From assembly GCF_033958435.1 (NCBI RefSeq), contig NC_134142.1, forward strand, positions 102,553,501 through 102,617,500: a DNA stretch of 64,000 nt. The letters are read 5' to 3'. The translations under genes and the position numbers were made by a program. Under the pieces are notes generated by a model, which saw only the letters and a list, made by a program, of their open reading frames with translations, was not told the origin of the DNA and did no database searches. Positions 35,035 to 46,157 of the stretch are shown in pieces. Source of the DNA: Carettochelys insculpta (lineage: Eukaryota > Chordata > Testudines > Carettochelyidae). The stretch's first letter is position 1. The number at the start of each line of letters is the position of its first letter.

Positions 35035-35740
35035 GGAAGGAGCTCTGTTGGAGGCTTGGCTAGACCCTGCATTGGTCGGGAGAGGAGTGGAACTGGCACA
35101 GTGGAGGGGGGGAGGCTCTGTTGGGAAGCTGGGCCAGGTCCTGCACTGGCCAGGAAGGGCCTGGGGCTGGCATGGTGCAGGGCAGTGGATCTGTTGGGGT
35201 GTTGGGGTGGACCCGTGCTCCGGAGGGGAGGGGATGGGGCTGGCCTGGTGCATGGGGGTATGCTCGTTGGGGCGGCTAGCCTGGGCCCTGTACTGGGGAA
35301 GGGGCTGGCATGCGGGGGCTACATCAGGGGCTTGGCCAGGCCCCATGCTGCTGGGAGACTGGGCTAGGCTCCGTGTGGGAGAGTGTCCGTTTGGGGGACT
35401 GGGTCAGGCCTCGTGCTGGCTGGATAATGAGAGCTGTTGGTGGCTTGGCCAGGCCCTGTGTTGGCTGGGGGAGGGGTAGGGCGGGCATGGTGGGAGAGGA
35501 GCTCTGTTGTGGAGCTGGGCCCAGCCCTGAACTGGTCAGGGAAGGGGCTGGGGCTAGTGTGGTGTTGGGGGGCTCCATTGGGGGGGTGGGCCAAGCCCTG
35601 CACTGTGGGGGATGGGTGATGGGGGTGGCACAGAGCAGAGGGTGGTTCTCCATTGGGGGGGGCTGGGCTGGGCCCTGCATGGGCCAAGGGAGGGGCTGGG
35701 GCTGGCACAGTGCAGTGGGGAATGTGGTAGAACCTTGCTT
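35035..35740. repeat. GC-rich minisatellite, ~70-75-bp unit, about 10 copies
   Basis: Units recur near 35044, 35119, 35189, 35259, 35320, 35390, 35433, 35500, 35571 and 35644. The shared frame is CTGTTGGGGGGCTTGGCCAG, then a CCCTGCACTGGC block, then GGGGCTGGGGCTGGCA. Unit length varies because of small deletions. Strong G-richness on the plus strand keeps several frames open on both strands (up to about 157 codons, rich in Gly/Trp or Pro); these are by-products of the array, not genes. Confidence 0.85.
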
Positions 35741-36956
35741 GGAGAGACAGAGGAAGACAGCAAAAATAATATAAAAGATATATAGATATATATTCACATC
35801 AATGTATGATTGATTTGGATGTGTAACTAGCCTCCATTGATTTTTTAAACTAAATTTTAAAATGCATACGGTATATTTTTGTTATAAAAATCAAGCTCAT
35901 TTGTATCACTTTTATTGAAATAAGATACTTGGTCTTATTCTTCTGACATGGCAGGCTTAATTTCACAGCTTGCGTAGCTCTTATGAGCTCAAGTTTTAAG
36001 TTCAATCCCCGTTTGCCTCTTCTTCTCTTTCTTTCCCCTCCTCAGTCTCTTTTTGAAATTTGGCCTTCTTTATTACAGTAACAACTTACTATAGGCCTTG
36101 ACTGCATTTTCCAGTAATACTTGCCTGGAGACAGAAGAGCAGATCAAAACAAAATATTGAAGATATGTTATTTTTAATACAGATGATTTAGTTCCAGATG
36201 TTTTGAACAAATTAAATGCAGGGGCAGATTAGTCTGTGATTTAATTATGTGGAAGGCACGGCGGGTAGATTGGAAATCCAGAGTTGTCTGTAATTGTCTT
36301 CTAATAAGAAAACAAATTAATTTCCTCTCTTCATAGTTTTAGTTTCATGTGATGCAAAAGGTCTATAACAATTACATGCCACTTTGAATCATTTAGTGGG
36401 GAAAAGTCATTTAACCATTGTAGGATGCAGAATGATCAGATGAGCTCTTTTCCTATCTTCTGTGTTGGGACTTTGTGTGGACCAGATTCTGCCATCTTTG
36501 CTCATATGTGTAGTGCCTTACTCATTGACTGGATTTGTTGCAATGAATGGGTTTAACGATGGATTGAAATTGTACTTCATATCAGCAGAGCCCAAAGTAA
36601 ATCTGGCCCTGTATAGTTAGCTGACCATCACGGTATCTGTGCATTGTGTATGCAAGCCCATGAATAGATTGGATGTCTTGACCGTACAACTAAACTGTAT
36701 ACATCACATGTTTGTTTTGAGCTTGAGGACAGGCTGTGCCTTAATATTGCCTAGTTTTCTAATTAGTCCCCCATTTCCCTTTCTTTCAATCCCTCACTGG
36801 TTGTATTCTTTAAATTGGGTCACCTTTAATCTTCTTCTCCTCAACTTTCTTCTCCCTTATGTTATTGCCCCTGTTCTGCCAATAGTGTCAGCTTTGACCA
36901 TGCATATGTCTGCTTTACCCACAACCATCTTTACCCAGGGAGCATCTACAACTTAA
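35741..36956. other. Unique AT-rich DNA, nothing recognised
   Basis: AT-rich, CpG-poor, no exon or repeat recognised. The part 36040-36420 looks like typical single-copy vertebrate non-coding DNA and would be a fair candidate for a conservation check. Confidence 0.4.
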
Positions 36957-37200
36957 TAAGTAACCAGTGGTGGGGAAAATACCCAAAAAGTTACTTGAGT
37001 AAAGTACAAGTACTTTGCAAAAAGTGTAATTAATTAAAAGTCAAAGTATCCTTCTGGAAACCTACTTGGGTAAAAGTGCAATGGTTTCTCATCTTGATTG
37101 TACTCAAGTATCTGGAAGTAAAAAGTAGCCATCGTATGAAAATCTATGGTTAACCACCAATGTTATCACAGGGCTCCATTATATATATACTTATATACTC

Positions 37201-37226
37201 GTGTGTGTGTGTGTGTGTGTGTGTGA
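37201..37226. repeat. (GT)n microsatellite
   Basis: About thirteen GT units inside the hAT element, next to the SINE-like insertion. Confidence 0.95.
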
Positions 37227-37480
37227 AGAAATATCTTTAATTGGACCAAATATGCTTGGTGACAGAGAACCTTTGGAACTCCTCAGAGGTCTTCTCCAAG
37301 TCTATAAAACTCAAAAGGGTTAATCTCTCACCAACCAAAGCTGTTCCAAAATAAAAAAGATATTACTTCACCCACTCTCTGTGTTTTAACAGCTTTAAAG
37401 CTTGAATTTATTGCAGCTCAACTTCATCAGCTATTAAGAAATTATCAGACCTCCCTCCATAATTTCTCACAACTTTGAAA
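37227..37480 (+). mobile_element. SINE-like retroposon, second family, inverted left segment
   Basis: The left part (37227-37277) carries the AAAGATATTACCTCACC block in reverse (AATATCTTTAATTGGACC), and the right part (37320-37385) carries it forward (AAAGATATTACTTCACCCAC). So the element is folded back on itself as in the other SINE-like family. A forward fragment of the same family lies at 8927-9040. The right limit is approximate. Confidence 0.55.
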
Positions 37481-39279
37481 ATTATAAAAAGACAAAAAGC
37501 TTAAAACATTTTACATATCGTGATAAAAAAATTAAAAAGTGCATTCCGCCAACCCTTTTTACGAGCCAGAACAGCAGGGATGAAACATTGCAGAGGGGAT
37601 GGGAGGGATGGGGAAGAGCCCATATTCCCACTGAGTTCCTCTGCATTTAAGTGCCTCATTGAAACTGCAAGTCACAACAATCACACCTTATCTTCAGATT
37701 CTCATGCTAGAAACCCCAGTGACTTCCAGAGCATGAAGACATTTTGCAGGTTAAGATGGGAGCAAAGAAAAATTCCTTATTCTTAGTCTTGAGGCAAGAT
37801 CAACACTGTGCTCAAAAGTTGCTCAGGTCAGGGGACTTTAACAAGGCCCCCTGACCTGAGAAATTTCAGCATACTGATAAGCACAAGCAGCAGTGAGAAC
37901 ATAAACAAAATCTGAGGGTGTGGATAGGTCATCAAGAATTGCATGAAAGGTAAATGTGTTTCAGCCATCCACCCAGACATCACCCCCTGCAGCTCATTTC
38001 CCTTGGACATTCTTGGAAGAGCTGATTTCAGTAAGAGTTATCTTTTCTTCACCCACCCACCCACCTACCTCACATTGGGGAAGCAGCAGAAGCAGCCCCC
38101 CACCCATCCCAAAAAAGTAAGCAAAACTTCTAAGCCAGCCAAAGAAGCAGGGAGACAGGACCAACTGCTGCTGGGGTGGGACACAATTTAAATGTTCCCA
38201 CCTCAACAACTCAAGTGTCATACCCCACTCCCCAGCTTGTAGTCCAGCCCTCCTCCTCACTTTACCAGTGGAACTCTTAGGAGGAAGCGGGGTGGGGGGT
38301 GTCCAGACCTGATCCACATTAACACACACTCAGATAGGAGGGTTGCTCCAAAGCTGGCCAGCCAGCATACAAAGGAAAGCCACACACATACACACACATT
38401 TATCCCCCTCCCCTCAAACCCCAGCCAGCCAGCCAGAACAGAGAGAACACACACACACTTCTTCAATCCCCACCAAACTCAATTGCCCACCCCAAGCCTC
38501 TCCCAGCACAGCCACCCTTTTGCTGTAAGGCTTCTACAGGGGACCTTCTGTCTCAGGGAGAATGGAAAGCCCCTGCCCTGGGCACCCATCTTGCTGCTGC
38601 TCTCACCAGAGCAGAGGAATTGTCTGAGACAGAGTAAGTGTCGCTGACCTCCCTGTCCTGGGCTGAGATGCTGGGTTTCCTCTTACCTCGACAGCTGGCT
38701 GCAGGTATAGTCACAAGAGATTATTCATATGCACCCCCTTCAGCACATCTCCATGGGCAGCAGCCCTTGATGGCTCAGGTCTAGGGCTGGTAGTGCCTGT
38801 TGGTTATTTCTTTTTTAAAAAATGGTCACTGCATGATGATTGGATAATTGCACATACAGCTGTGCTTTAGCAAACTGAAGTACTTGCATGCACAACTGTT
38901 AGTGTGGTGATGAAAGCAGTGAGTAACTAAGTGCTTTTGGAAATGGTAGCTGAGTAAAAAGTACAATTTTTCTTAAAAACTACTACAGTAAAAGTCCAAC
39001 TAGCAGAAAAATAAATTACTCGAGTAAAGTATAAATCTTGGAAAAAATCACTTTAGTGTAACTAAGTATTTCTACTTAGTTACTTTCCACCTCTGTTCAA
39101 GTTTTACCAGTTTGTAACAGCCTCACCTTTCAGTTTGCTAAAAAGGTGATATTTTTAGCTCAAGTAGTAGAAATCGATCACTAGACCATAAGGCTGTGCA
39201 TTCTACTTCTCATACATGTATATTAGTGTCAGTATTCATGTGGTACTAATCCACAGAAACTGGACCTGTGATTATTTTT

Positions 39280-39478
39280 GGTTGATAAGAAAGACACTGG
39301 ACTGGCATTCAATTCATTTGGGATAAAATTCTTGACTCTGTCACAGCCTTTCCGTGTAACCTGAGGTGAGTCACTTGACCTCTTTATGCCTCAATTCCTG
39401 ATCTGAGGAGTTGAGATAATATCACTTCCCTAGGTATTAGGAAGATAAATACGTTAATGTTTGTGAGGCATTCAGATG
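39280..39478 (+). mobile_element. MIR / CORE-SINE
   Basis: The conserved core is clear: GTAACCTGAGGTGAGTCACT, then TGACCTCTTTATGCCTCAAT, then TTCCTGATCTGAGGAGTTGA. The upstream GACACTGGACTGGCATTCA fits the tRNA-related part. MIR-type SINEs are ancient amniote insertions. Confidence 0.75.
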
Positions 39479-39984
39479 GGGGTCACATAAAATATTCCTT
39501 GTGGGACAAAAACAGAGATATTGTTGGGAAGGGATGCTGACTTGTCAAGATAGATGCTGAAGGTGACTTCCAAAAAGCGAATGGCATGGTGGAAAAAGGG
39601 AGCCAGAGTCTCATGTGGAGGAGAAATGTGGAACTGAAGATGGATATTGTATGGTAGATGAAGTGATGGAACATCGGGTAAGAGAGAGGGGGACAAGGTG
39701 CTGTCTGGAAATCTGAGATGAGCCTGTTCTATCCTAACCAAAATACCAAAATTTGCATTGGAGGAAATGCGATGCAAGGTCCATCTTCAATACCTTATGT
39801 ATTATATAGGAACAAACATGCATACTATATGAATATCATTTACATTTAAAATCTTTCTCTCTCCATGATCACTTGATAATGAGTAGGACGTCTTCATATC
39901 ACCTTCTTATTTGTGAGTCAGTTGATGACTGATCAGCCTAATTCTTGAGCCACTGATCTTATCACAGAAGGGGAAGGGGTTGGT
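39479..39984. other. Non-coding DNA, nothing recognised
   Basis: No family features in the short frames on the minus strand (39472-39777). Confidence 0.5.
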
Positions 39985-40640
39985 AGCTGTTGGAGGGGCG
40001 CAGGGCGTTTTTTGACACTCTTTTCTTCTCTACTTCTCCTCGTCTGCATTGTGGAGAGACCCCTCAAATTGTGCCCCCCTTCACAGATTACCGTTCTTCA
40101 CTGGGGATGGTCTTGGGTAAGGTTCTGCCAAGTGTCTACACCAATGCTGCACTTTTTCATGTGTGCCTTCGGCATGTCCTTATATTGCTTCCACTGGCCC
40201 CCAATGCTCCCCTGTCTTTTCTCCAGCTCAGAAAACAGAATCTGTTTTGGGAGGCACTGATCAAACATCTGAACCATGTGACCAGTCCAATGAAATTGTT
40301 GATGAATGATAATGGCTTCAATGCTGGTCATATTCATCTCTTCCAGGACACTAGTGTTTGTGCACGTATCCTCCCAAGAGATATTTAGGATTCTCCTGAG
40401 GCAGTATTGATGATGTTGTTCGAGTGCCTTCAAATGATGCTTGTACATTGTCTGGGTTTCACATGCATACAGTAGCATTGGAACAACCACTGCACAGTAC
40501 AGAAGGAGCTTTGTGTTGGGATAGATGTCTCGGTTCTCGAAGACCCTTTGTCTCAGAGCTTGCATGGCTCAGATGATGCTGGATTTCTGCATCAATGTTG
40601 ACTTTAGTGGAAAGATATTGTGCTGCACAATTAGCTGAAG
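39985..40640 (-). pseudogene. RTE-like LINE reverse-transcriptase C-terminal relic
   Basis: The minus strand encodes the conserved region after the polymerase core of a non-LTR reverse transcriptase. About 40640-40565 gives KVNIDAEIQHHLSHAS in one frame. After a one-base shift near 40560 the frame 40565-40098 continues with LRQRVFENRD, LLYACETQTM, a HHQYCLRRILNISWED block and HWTGHMVQM-x-DQCLPK. A TGA near 40095 interrupts it, and EGGHNLRGLS then KSVKKRPAP continue the family pattern to about 39985. The W-x-GH box and the C-LR-IL box are typical of RTE-like elements, but the exact clade is not certain. One frameshift and one stop make it dead. Confidence 0.7.
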
Positions 40641-43600
40641 TGCAGATACATAGATTTACTGCAATACATAAAAATATGTAGTAAATTGTATAGGAATGTA
40701 TAGGTAAGTACCTATCCAAGCTGGAAGCCAGTAAGATGACTACCAATGACAAGTGCATACCATAAGATTTTTATAGGACACTGGATTGAACTTCATAGGT
40801 GGGGAGTGGGGAGATCATCTGGAACCCTTGCTTGCTCTGAGAGAAGTTACAAATAGAAAGATCTCCCTTAGGCAAAACTGCCAAATTAGCCCTTTGTCTG
40901 ATAAATTCAATGAGAAAAGAACAGAGGATAAGGAAAGTCATTTAAACAAATATTCATTAAATAGTTGCCAGAGAAATGTTCATACATTGCATTGAGAAGG
41001 AAAAATGACTCATCTTGATTTATTTATTTATTTAGTTTAGAATCTATTCTTAAGAGGTTTTCTATTATTCCATCTATTTTGACTCAGTGCATTTGAAAAA
41101 AAAATGTTTGTCCTTTAAATAGATTTATTCCTTTTAACTGCACTTGGCATCTTTTGTCAGAAGAAATTCCTTCATTTTACCAGTTTATTTCCTTAACGCG
41201 TATTTGTGTAAGTGGCTTATATTGTATTAATTGATGTGTTTGTGTCTGTTCAAAGCAAATCCATTCTTTCCACAGGGTTTTTAACAGGCATTTGTTTAAG
41301 TGGATTTTGCTTTTCTATGTCTATTTAAGCTTGTTTTTCTGCTAGAGAAGGGAGACATTACTAACATGCAGTCAATATAATGAGTCCCATTAAGTCCCAA
41401 TTCAGCTTGCTTTTTGACCACCTCTCTTTTAATGACTGTACTTTTCTTGACTGCAAAGTTTGGGGAATAGGAAAACTGTTCACTCTGCTGGATTTTAATA
41501 CACATTCATATCCCACTAACTTATTCCACCTTGCAGAACAGCACCACCTTTCAATTAATGCCACTATTAAGCCTAAGAGGAATGCTTAGTTTAAACTAAA
41601 AAGTCTCTGCATTTTTGGAACGTGGCGTTCTGAACCATTTTTTTATAAAATATACTGATCACTTTTATTAGAGGCTAAGCAGCATGCATGTTCTAGCATT
41701 TTAAAGCTTTTCCAAGGCTCTTCTGTTAACAGAAAAGCAAGAATTAACCTCAATGACAGCACTGGTAGCTCTGCAGTCTATTTTGGCCTGTTCTTTAAGT
41801 AAAAAGAGCAACCTAGATGAGAATTTTGTGCTTCACTGGATATTGAAAGATGAGGCAATAAACTGCTAAACTTGAGTAATCACACACTCCCAGAGGAATG
41901 CCTCAAATGGGGTTGGTCAAAAACCTTGAAATTCTAGCCTTCTGCACACTGCCTGGGCTTTAACATTTGATGAGAGTCATTATAGTGGGGGACTGAATAC
42001 AAGTGTCTTCTGATTACAGACCTTCCATTAAAAGTTCCCACCAGTGTGCCTTTCCGTAAAGGAGCGTCAATGGGATTAAAATCTCAATTCACCCCAGTCA
42101 ATTCTCCAGTAACACGATTTCATTAGAGGCAGGCAGGGAGGAAAATGGACTAGAAAGCACTGAAACAGCTGGTGTATAAATTATAAAGTGTACTTTCTAC
42201 TAAGTGAGCACACCTTCCGCTCAGCCACATAACTAATTAATGTGTAGGGTAGCCAATTTTATGTAAATTGTATTCTTCCTCTCTCCTGTGCTTTGGTTAA
42301 CAACAGGTTCCTCTAAATCTTGGAAAAAGGAAGATTATGCAAAGCTATCATCATATGAAAATAACGTATTAACATACTGCCTGTGAACTGTATCCAATCA
42401 GTTCCTTTTCACTGGTGTGTGTACAAAACAATTAAAATCAAATTTATATTGCACTTCTTTAATATATTCTGGCATTAATATAATCAACGAACAAGTGTTA
42501 AAAAGTCTTACAGGACTATTCTGCTTTAAAATATGTTTGTTCTTGAGGATAGTGGATATTTTCATCTCCTTTAAAGGGACATTATTATTTTGTAATATTC
42601 TCAGACATATGATTCTGGCTGTAGCCGCTATCAATTCCTGTGGATTTTGTTTCACTTTAATGGCATCCTGATTATTTGGTTGTACATGTGTTGTTTGTTT
42701 TCACATCCAGACTCAATCAGCTGTTATCCATGTTACTTGCAAAATATTTGTTTTGAATTAATGGATGTTGCTGCTTATTCGTTTATGACGATTAAGAGAC
42801 GACTGAATTTTCCAAGTGACCCTTAGGCTGTCTGTAGTACCAGCTGTTACTGAGTCAACTAGATATACACCAGCACACCTAAGGGTGCATTAGGTTTTGC
42901 ATGCTAACCAATCCCCTAGGTGACCCATGGGGTTACGTGTGGAGCACATGCCATCACTGAAATCTATATACGAGGTCTCTTCCATTTTTCACTCCCATGA
43001 GAAAGGATTCTCTCCTGTTCTCTCATCTGACTTCACACACTGGAAGAACCAGCATAATCCAGCTGTACCTTCCTGTGGAGAAGATGGGATATTTTTAGAG
43101 ACTTGTAGGTTTGGTAGCTTTGCGGGAGATGTACACACAGAGACGAAGACTACTGCAAAAAAGAGAAGGATCTTCAAATTATACTCATAAATCCTGAGGC
43201 AGGTTTTTTTTTTCTTCCCTTGACAGCATGGGTTTGGTCAAAAATGTCCATGCATTTGAGGAGATCAGTTTTGTATGTATTTTCTAGAGAAGTGAACATG
43301 TCAGACTGTTATAGGAGCTCTGAGCACTTCTCTGGACTAACATTACTCTTCTTGTGCCAAGAAGTAGTTGAATATACCCTGTGTGTACTAATGTGGCTTT
43401 GTAGAGGCCTAGCACAGAGTGAATATGTGATCTATTACTGCTGTTAGCAAACGGCATTTTCCTCTAGCTCTTGAGGTAGAACCCATTTTGGAGGTGAAAA
43501 ACCAGGATTCTGTCCTCGCTCCATGTTTGGTGTGGTCTGTAGAATAAATTCCTGTGGTCCTTATTAGATTCAGTTGTATAAAGGGGAATCTCATAAAGAA

Positions 43601-44261
43601 ATCCGTAGAAGTTTTGTTAGGTTAAGGCCCACAGAATCTGGCCTGTAAAAATTGCTGACTGTCTGCAGCATACGGATATGTTACAATAAGGGGAGGGAGC
43701 ATCTAACTGAAACAGTTTGTCCACTGAAGACTGAGCTGAGAACAAACACTCATTTCAGTTGGAACCAGAGGCTAGTAATAAACCATGGATGAAATGTCAG
43801 TGCTTTTCCATTAAGTGACCCCATGTCATCCTTATTTATGACTTCTTAACAGTGAATTTAGCCAGATGGCCTACGTGATTGGCATAATTCCATCTGAAAC
43901 TGCAAATCTGAATTCTTGTAAATAGAAATGGTCAGGTATTTAAATATCCAGCCTACCAGGAGAGGAACCTCTGGATACCTATAAATAATGATGTATTAGA
44001 GAAAATCAAGCCACCTGGTATTGGGAGAAGTATGGCCTGGAAATTTGACACCAGACCTCATTAACCATGAGTGACTATTTGGGGTTGCACTAAGTGTTTT
44101 TTTTTTTCCCTTTTCTCACCAGCATTGGGCAATAAAGCTATCAAATGAAAAAAATCAGTGAAGACTAAAAAATGCTACTTATTACTTCAGTTAAGGCCTC
44201 TCTCCCTCCATCCCCAAAACTAATTCTTTGCTCAACCGAAGCAATTCAAACAACTGGCACA
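40641..44261. other. AT-rich unique DNA, no gene recognised
   Basis: 3.6 kb without recognised repeats or exons. The stretch 41030-42830 is AT-rich, CpG-poor and carries many TAATTA and TTTAAA words, the texture of single-copy regulatory DNA near developmental genes. This is only an impression. A T-run lies at 44096-44108. Confidence 0.4.
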
Positions 44262-44266
44262 TAATA

Positions 44267-44975
44267 GCCGCGTCTACACGTGCACGCTACTTCGAAGTAG
44301 CGGCGCCAACTTCGAAATAGCGCCCGTCACGGCTACACGTGTTGGACGCTATTTTGAAGTTAACTTTGACGTTAGGTGGCAAGACGTTGAAGTCGCTAAC
44401 CCCATGAGGGGATGGGAATAGCGCCCTACTTCGACGTTCAACGTCGAAGTAGGGAACGTGTAGACGATCCGCGTCCCACAACATCGAAATAGCGGGGTCC
44501 TCCATGGCGGCCATCAGCTGAGGGGTTGAGAGACGCTCTCTCTCCAGCCCCTGTGGAGCTCTATGGTCACCGTGTGCAGCAGCCCTTAGCCCAGGGCTTC
44601 TGGCTGCTGCTGCGGCAGCTGGGGATCCATGCTGCATGCACAGGGTCTGCAACTAGTTGTCGGCTCTGTGTATCTTGTGCTGTTTAGTGCAAGTGTGTCT
44701 GGGAGGGGCCCTTTAAGGGAGCGGCTTGCTGTTGAGTCTGCCCTGCGGCCCTGTCTGCAGCTGTTCCTGGCACCCTTATTTCGATGTGTGCTACTTTGGC
44801 GTGTAGACATTCCCTCGCAGCGCCTATTTCGATGTGGTGCTGCCCAACGTCGACATTGAACATCAATGTTGCCAGCCCTGGAGGACGTGTAGACGCTATT
44901 CATCGAAATAGCTTATTTCGATGTCGCTACATCGAAACAAGCTATTTCAATGTAGCGTGCACATGTAGACGTAGC
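44267..44975 (-). mobile_element. Long TIR element, copy 3 (709 bp)
   Basis: Same length and orientation as copy 2. Flanking 5-mers are TAATA (44262-44266) and CAATG (44976-44980), matching at three of five places. The 105-codon frame runs 44903 to 44586 and the overlapping frame, 121 codons here, runs 44652 to 44287. The right-hand hairpin module and two palindrome units at the other end are present. Residue differences shared with copy 2 place both in one subfamily. Confidence 0.87.
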
Positions 44976-44980
44976 CAATG

Positions 44981-45821
44981 TGTTTTGTGTTCAGTGAGAT
45001 CGCATGCCAAGAGCAACTGTTCATAAATGGGATACAGGTGCTAACTAGCCATCAGACCTGTTTTTGGGGAATGAGGACAACCTGATTTAGTTATTTCATG
45101 AAAAGGAGAAGTCTCAAATTCTGGTCTCCAGTGGATGGTTGACTGCATTGGAGTGGCACCGTGTAGACAGAGCAGAACTTGGCCGAAAGTGTCTACTTGT
45201 AATGTCACCAGTTACAAAAGAGCTCTGCTATGATAAGTTCAGTGCTTGATCTAGAAGTTCCCTGTTCTCTCACACACCTTCTATTCCTAACCTATCATGT
45301 CAGCCTCTCCAACCCTCTTTGTAACTGGTTGGCAGATAATGTGGACTGAAATCAGCCACTGCTGCCTGTCTCAAGAGCTTTAATTCTTGAAGGCACTGTG
45401 AATAATGGTGTAGTAGCCCTTAGTTCAAGAAGGAGGTGGAGGAATGGAGATACAACACATTGGTGTCTTTCCACAGTATGATAATGATCTTGCCATGGTG
45501 GGTGCCAGAACTGAGACTGCGGGGCACTTTGCTCCATGGGGCACTTTCTTGTGAACTGATGCATAGTCTGCAGGAAACAGTGAAGCCTAATAGGTATGTT
45601 TTCCAGTGTTCCCAGCGTTGTACAGGTATAATCAGAAAGATTATTTCTTCATGATTGTTACAAGTTGTTCTAAGGAGTACTTTAACAGGCTGCTCTGAAG
45701 TTCACCGAAGTCAGTGGAAAGACTCTGGTTGACTTCAGTGGTCTTGGGATCATGCCCATAATGGAGTATATGTATTGTTTTATAAATCTTAGGTTCTGAT
45801 CTGTATATATGGAAGACAATA
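44981..45821. other. Non-coding DNA, nothing recognised
   Basis: No gene or repeat recognised between the TIR element and the Tigger-like element. Confidence 0.5.
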
Positions 45822-46157
45822 CAGGTTGTACCACCTTGGTCTGGCACTCTTGGGACCTCAGTGGGTCTGAACGAGGGATTTTACCAGATATGGGGAGATT
45901 AATGTCCCCCATGCTGTCCCTCCAATCCCATGATGCTGCTGGGGACACCAACCCTTTGGCCCTGGCTCTGTTGGGGCTCCTAGGGAAAGTCAGTACTCCA
46001 TCCCCAGTGCCCTGTGGGAGTTTGCTGGGGATGCCACCTCCAGCCTGGCCTCACTGCCCCACAGGTGGCTGCCAGCTGGTTGCCCTCCTGTCCCAGCTCT
46101 CTGGTCCACGAACGTGTTGCTGGACCAGAGAGTCCTGGTTTTAGGAGGTGCAACCTG
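45822..46157. mobile_element. Tigger-like DNA transposon, non-autonomous (336 bp)
   Basis: Ends CAGGTTGTACCACCTTGGT and, from the right, CAGGTTGCACCTCCTAAAA are inverted repeats of the Tigger/pogo type. The left flank is TA; the right flank is CA, probably a mutated TA. Inside are GTCTGGCAC and TGCTGGACCAGAGAG, also typical. Not coding. Confidence 0.75.

Larger units (their letters stand above)
36965..39095. mobile_element. hAT transposon, 2.1 kb, non-coding interior
   Basis: The ends are classic for one hAT group: left CAGTGGTGGGGAAAATACCC followed by repeated AGTACAAGTACTTT-like words, and from the right CAGAGGTGGAAAGTAACTAA with ACTTTACTCGAGTAA. The inverted similarity runs for roughly 150 bp with many GAGTAAA words. 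The flanking 8-mers (TAAGTAAC, TTCAAGTT) do not match. I find no BED finger or hAT catalytic region inside, so it is non-autonomous or has lost its gene. It contains a GT repeat and a rearranged SINE-like insertion (37201-37480). A CA/CCA-rich stretch occupies 38040-38470. Confidence 0.8.

Noticed and set aside
35035..35740. A CRISPR array
   Set aside because: Units are contiguous imperfect repeats with no constant-repeat/unique-spacer alternation, and the DNA is vertebrate.
34888..35797. Several long open frames on both strands (143-157 codons)
   Set aside because: They coincide with a GC-rich minisatellite, appear in many frames at once and are low-complexity Gly/Trp or Pro-rich; they result from the repeat, not from selection for coding.
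37994..38329. A possible hAT transposase remnant in the 2.1-kb element
   Set aside because: The 111-codon frame shows no BED finger or hAT dimerisation motif and overlaps CA/CCA-rich low-complexity DNA.
44096..44108. A retroposon tail at the T-run
   Set aside because: No element body or direct repeats next to it; treated as a simple homopolymer.
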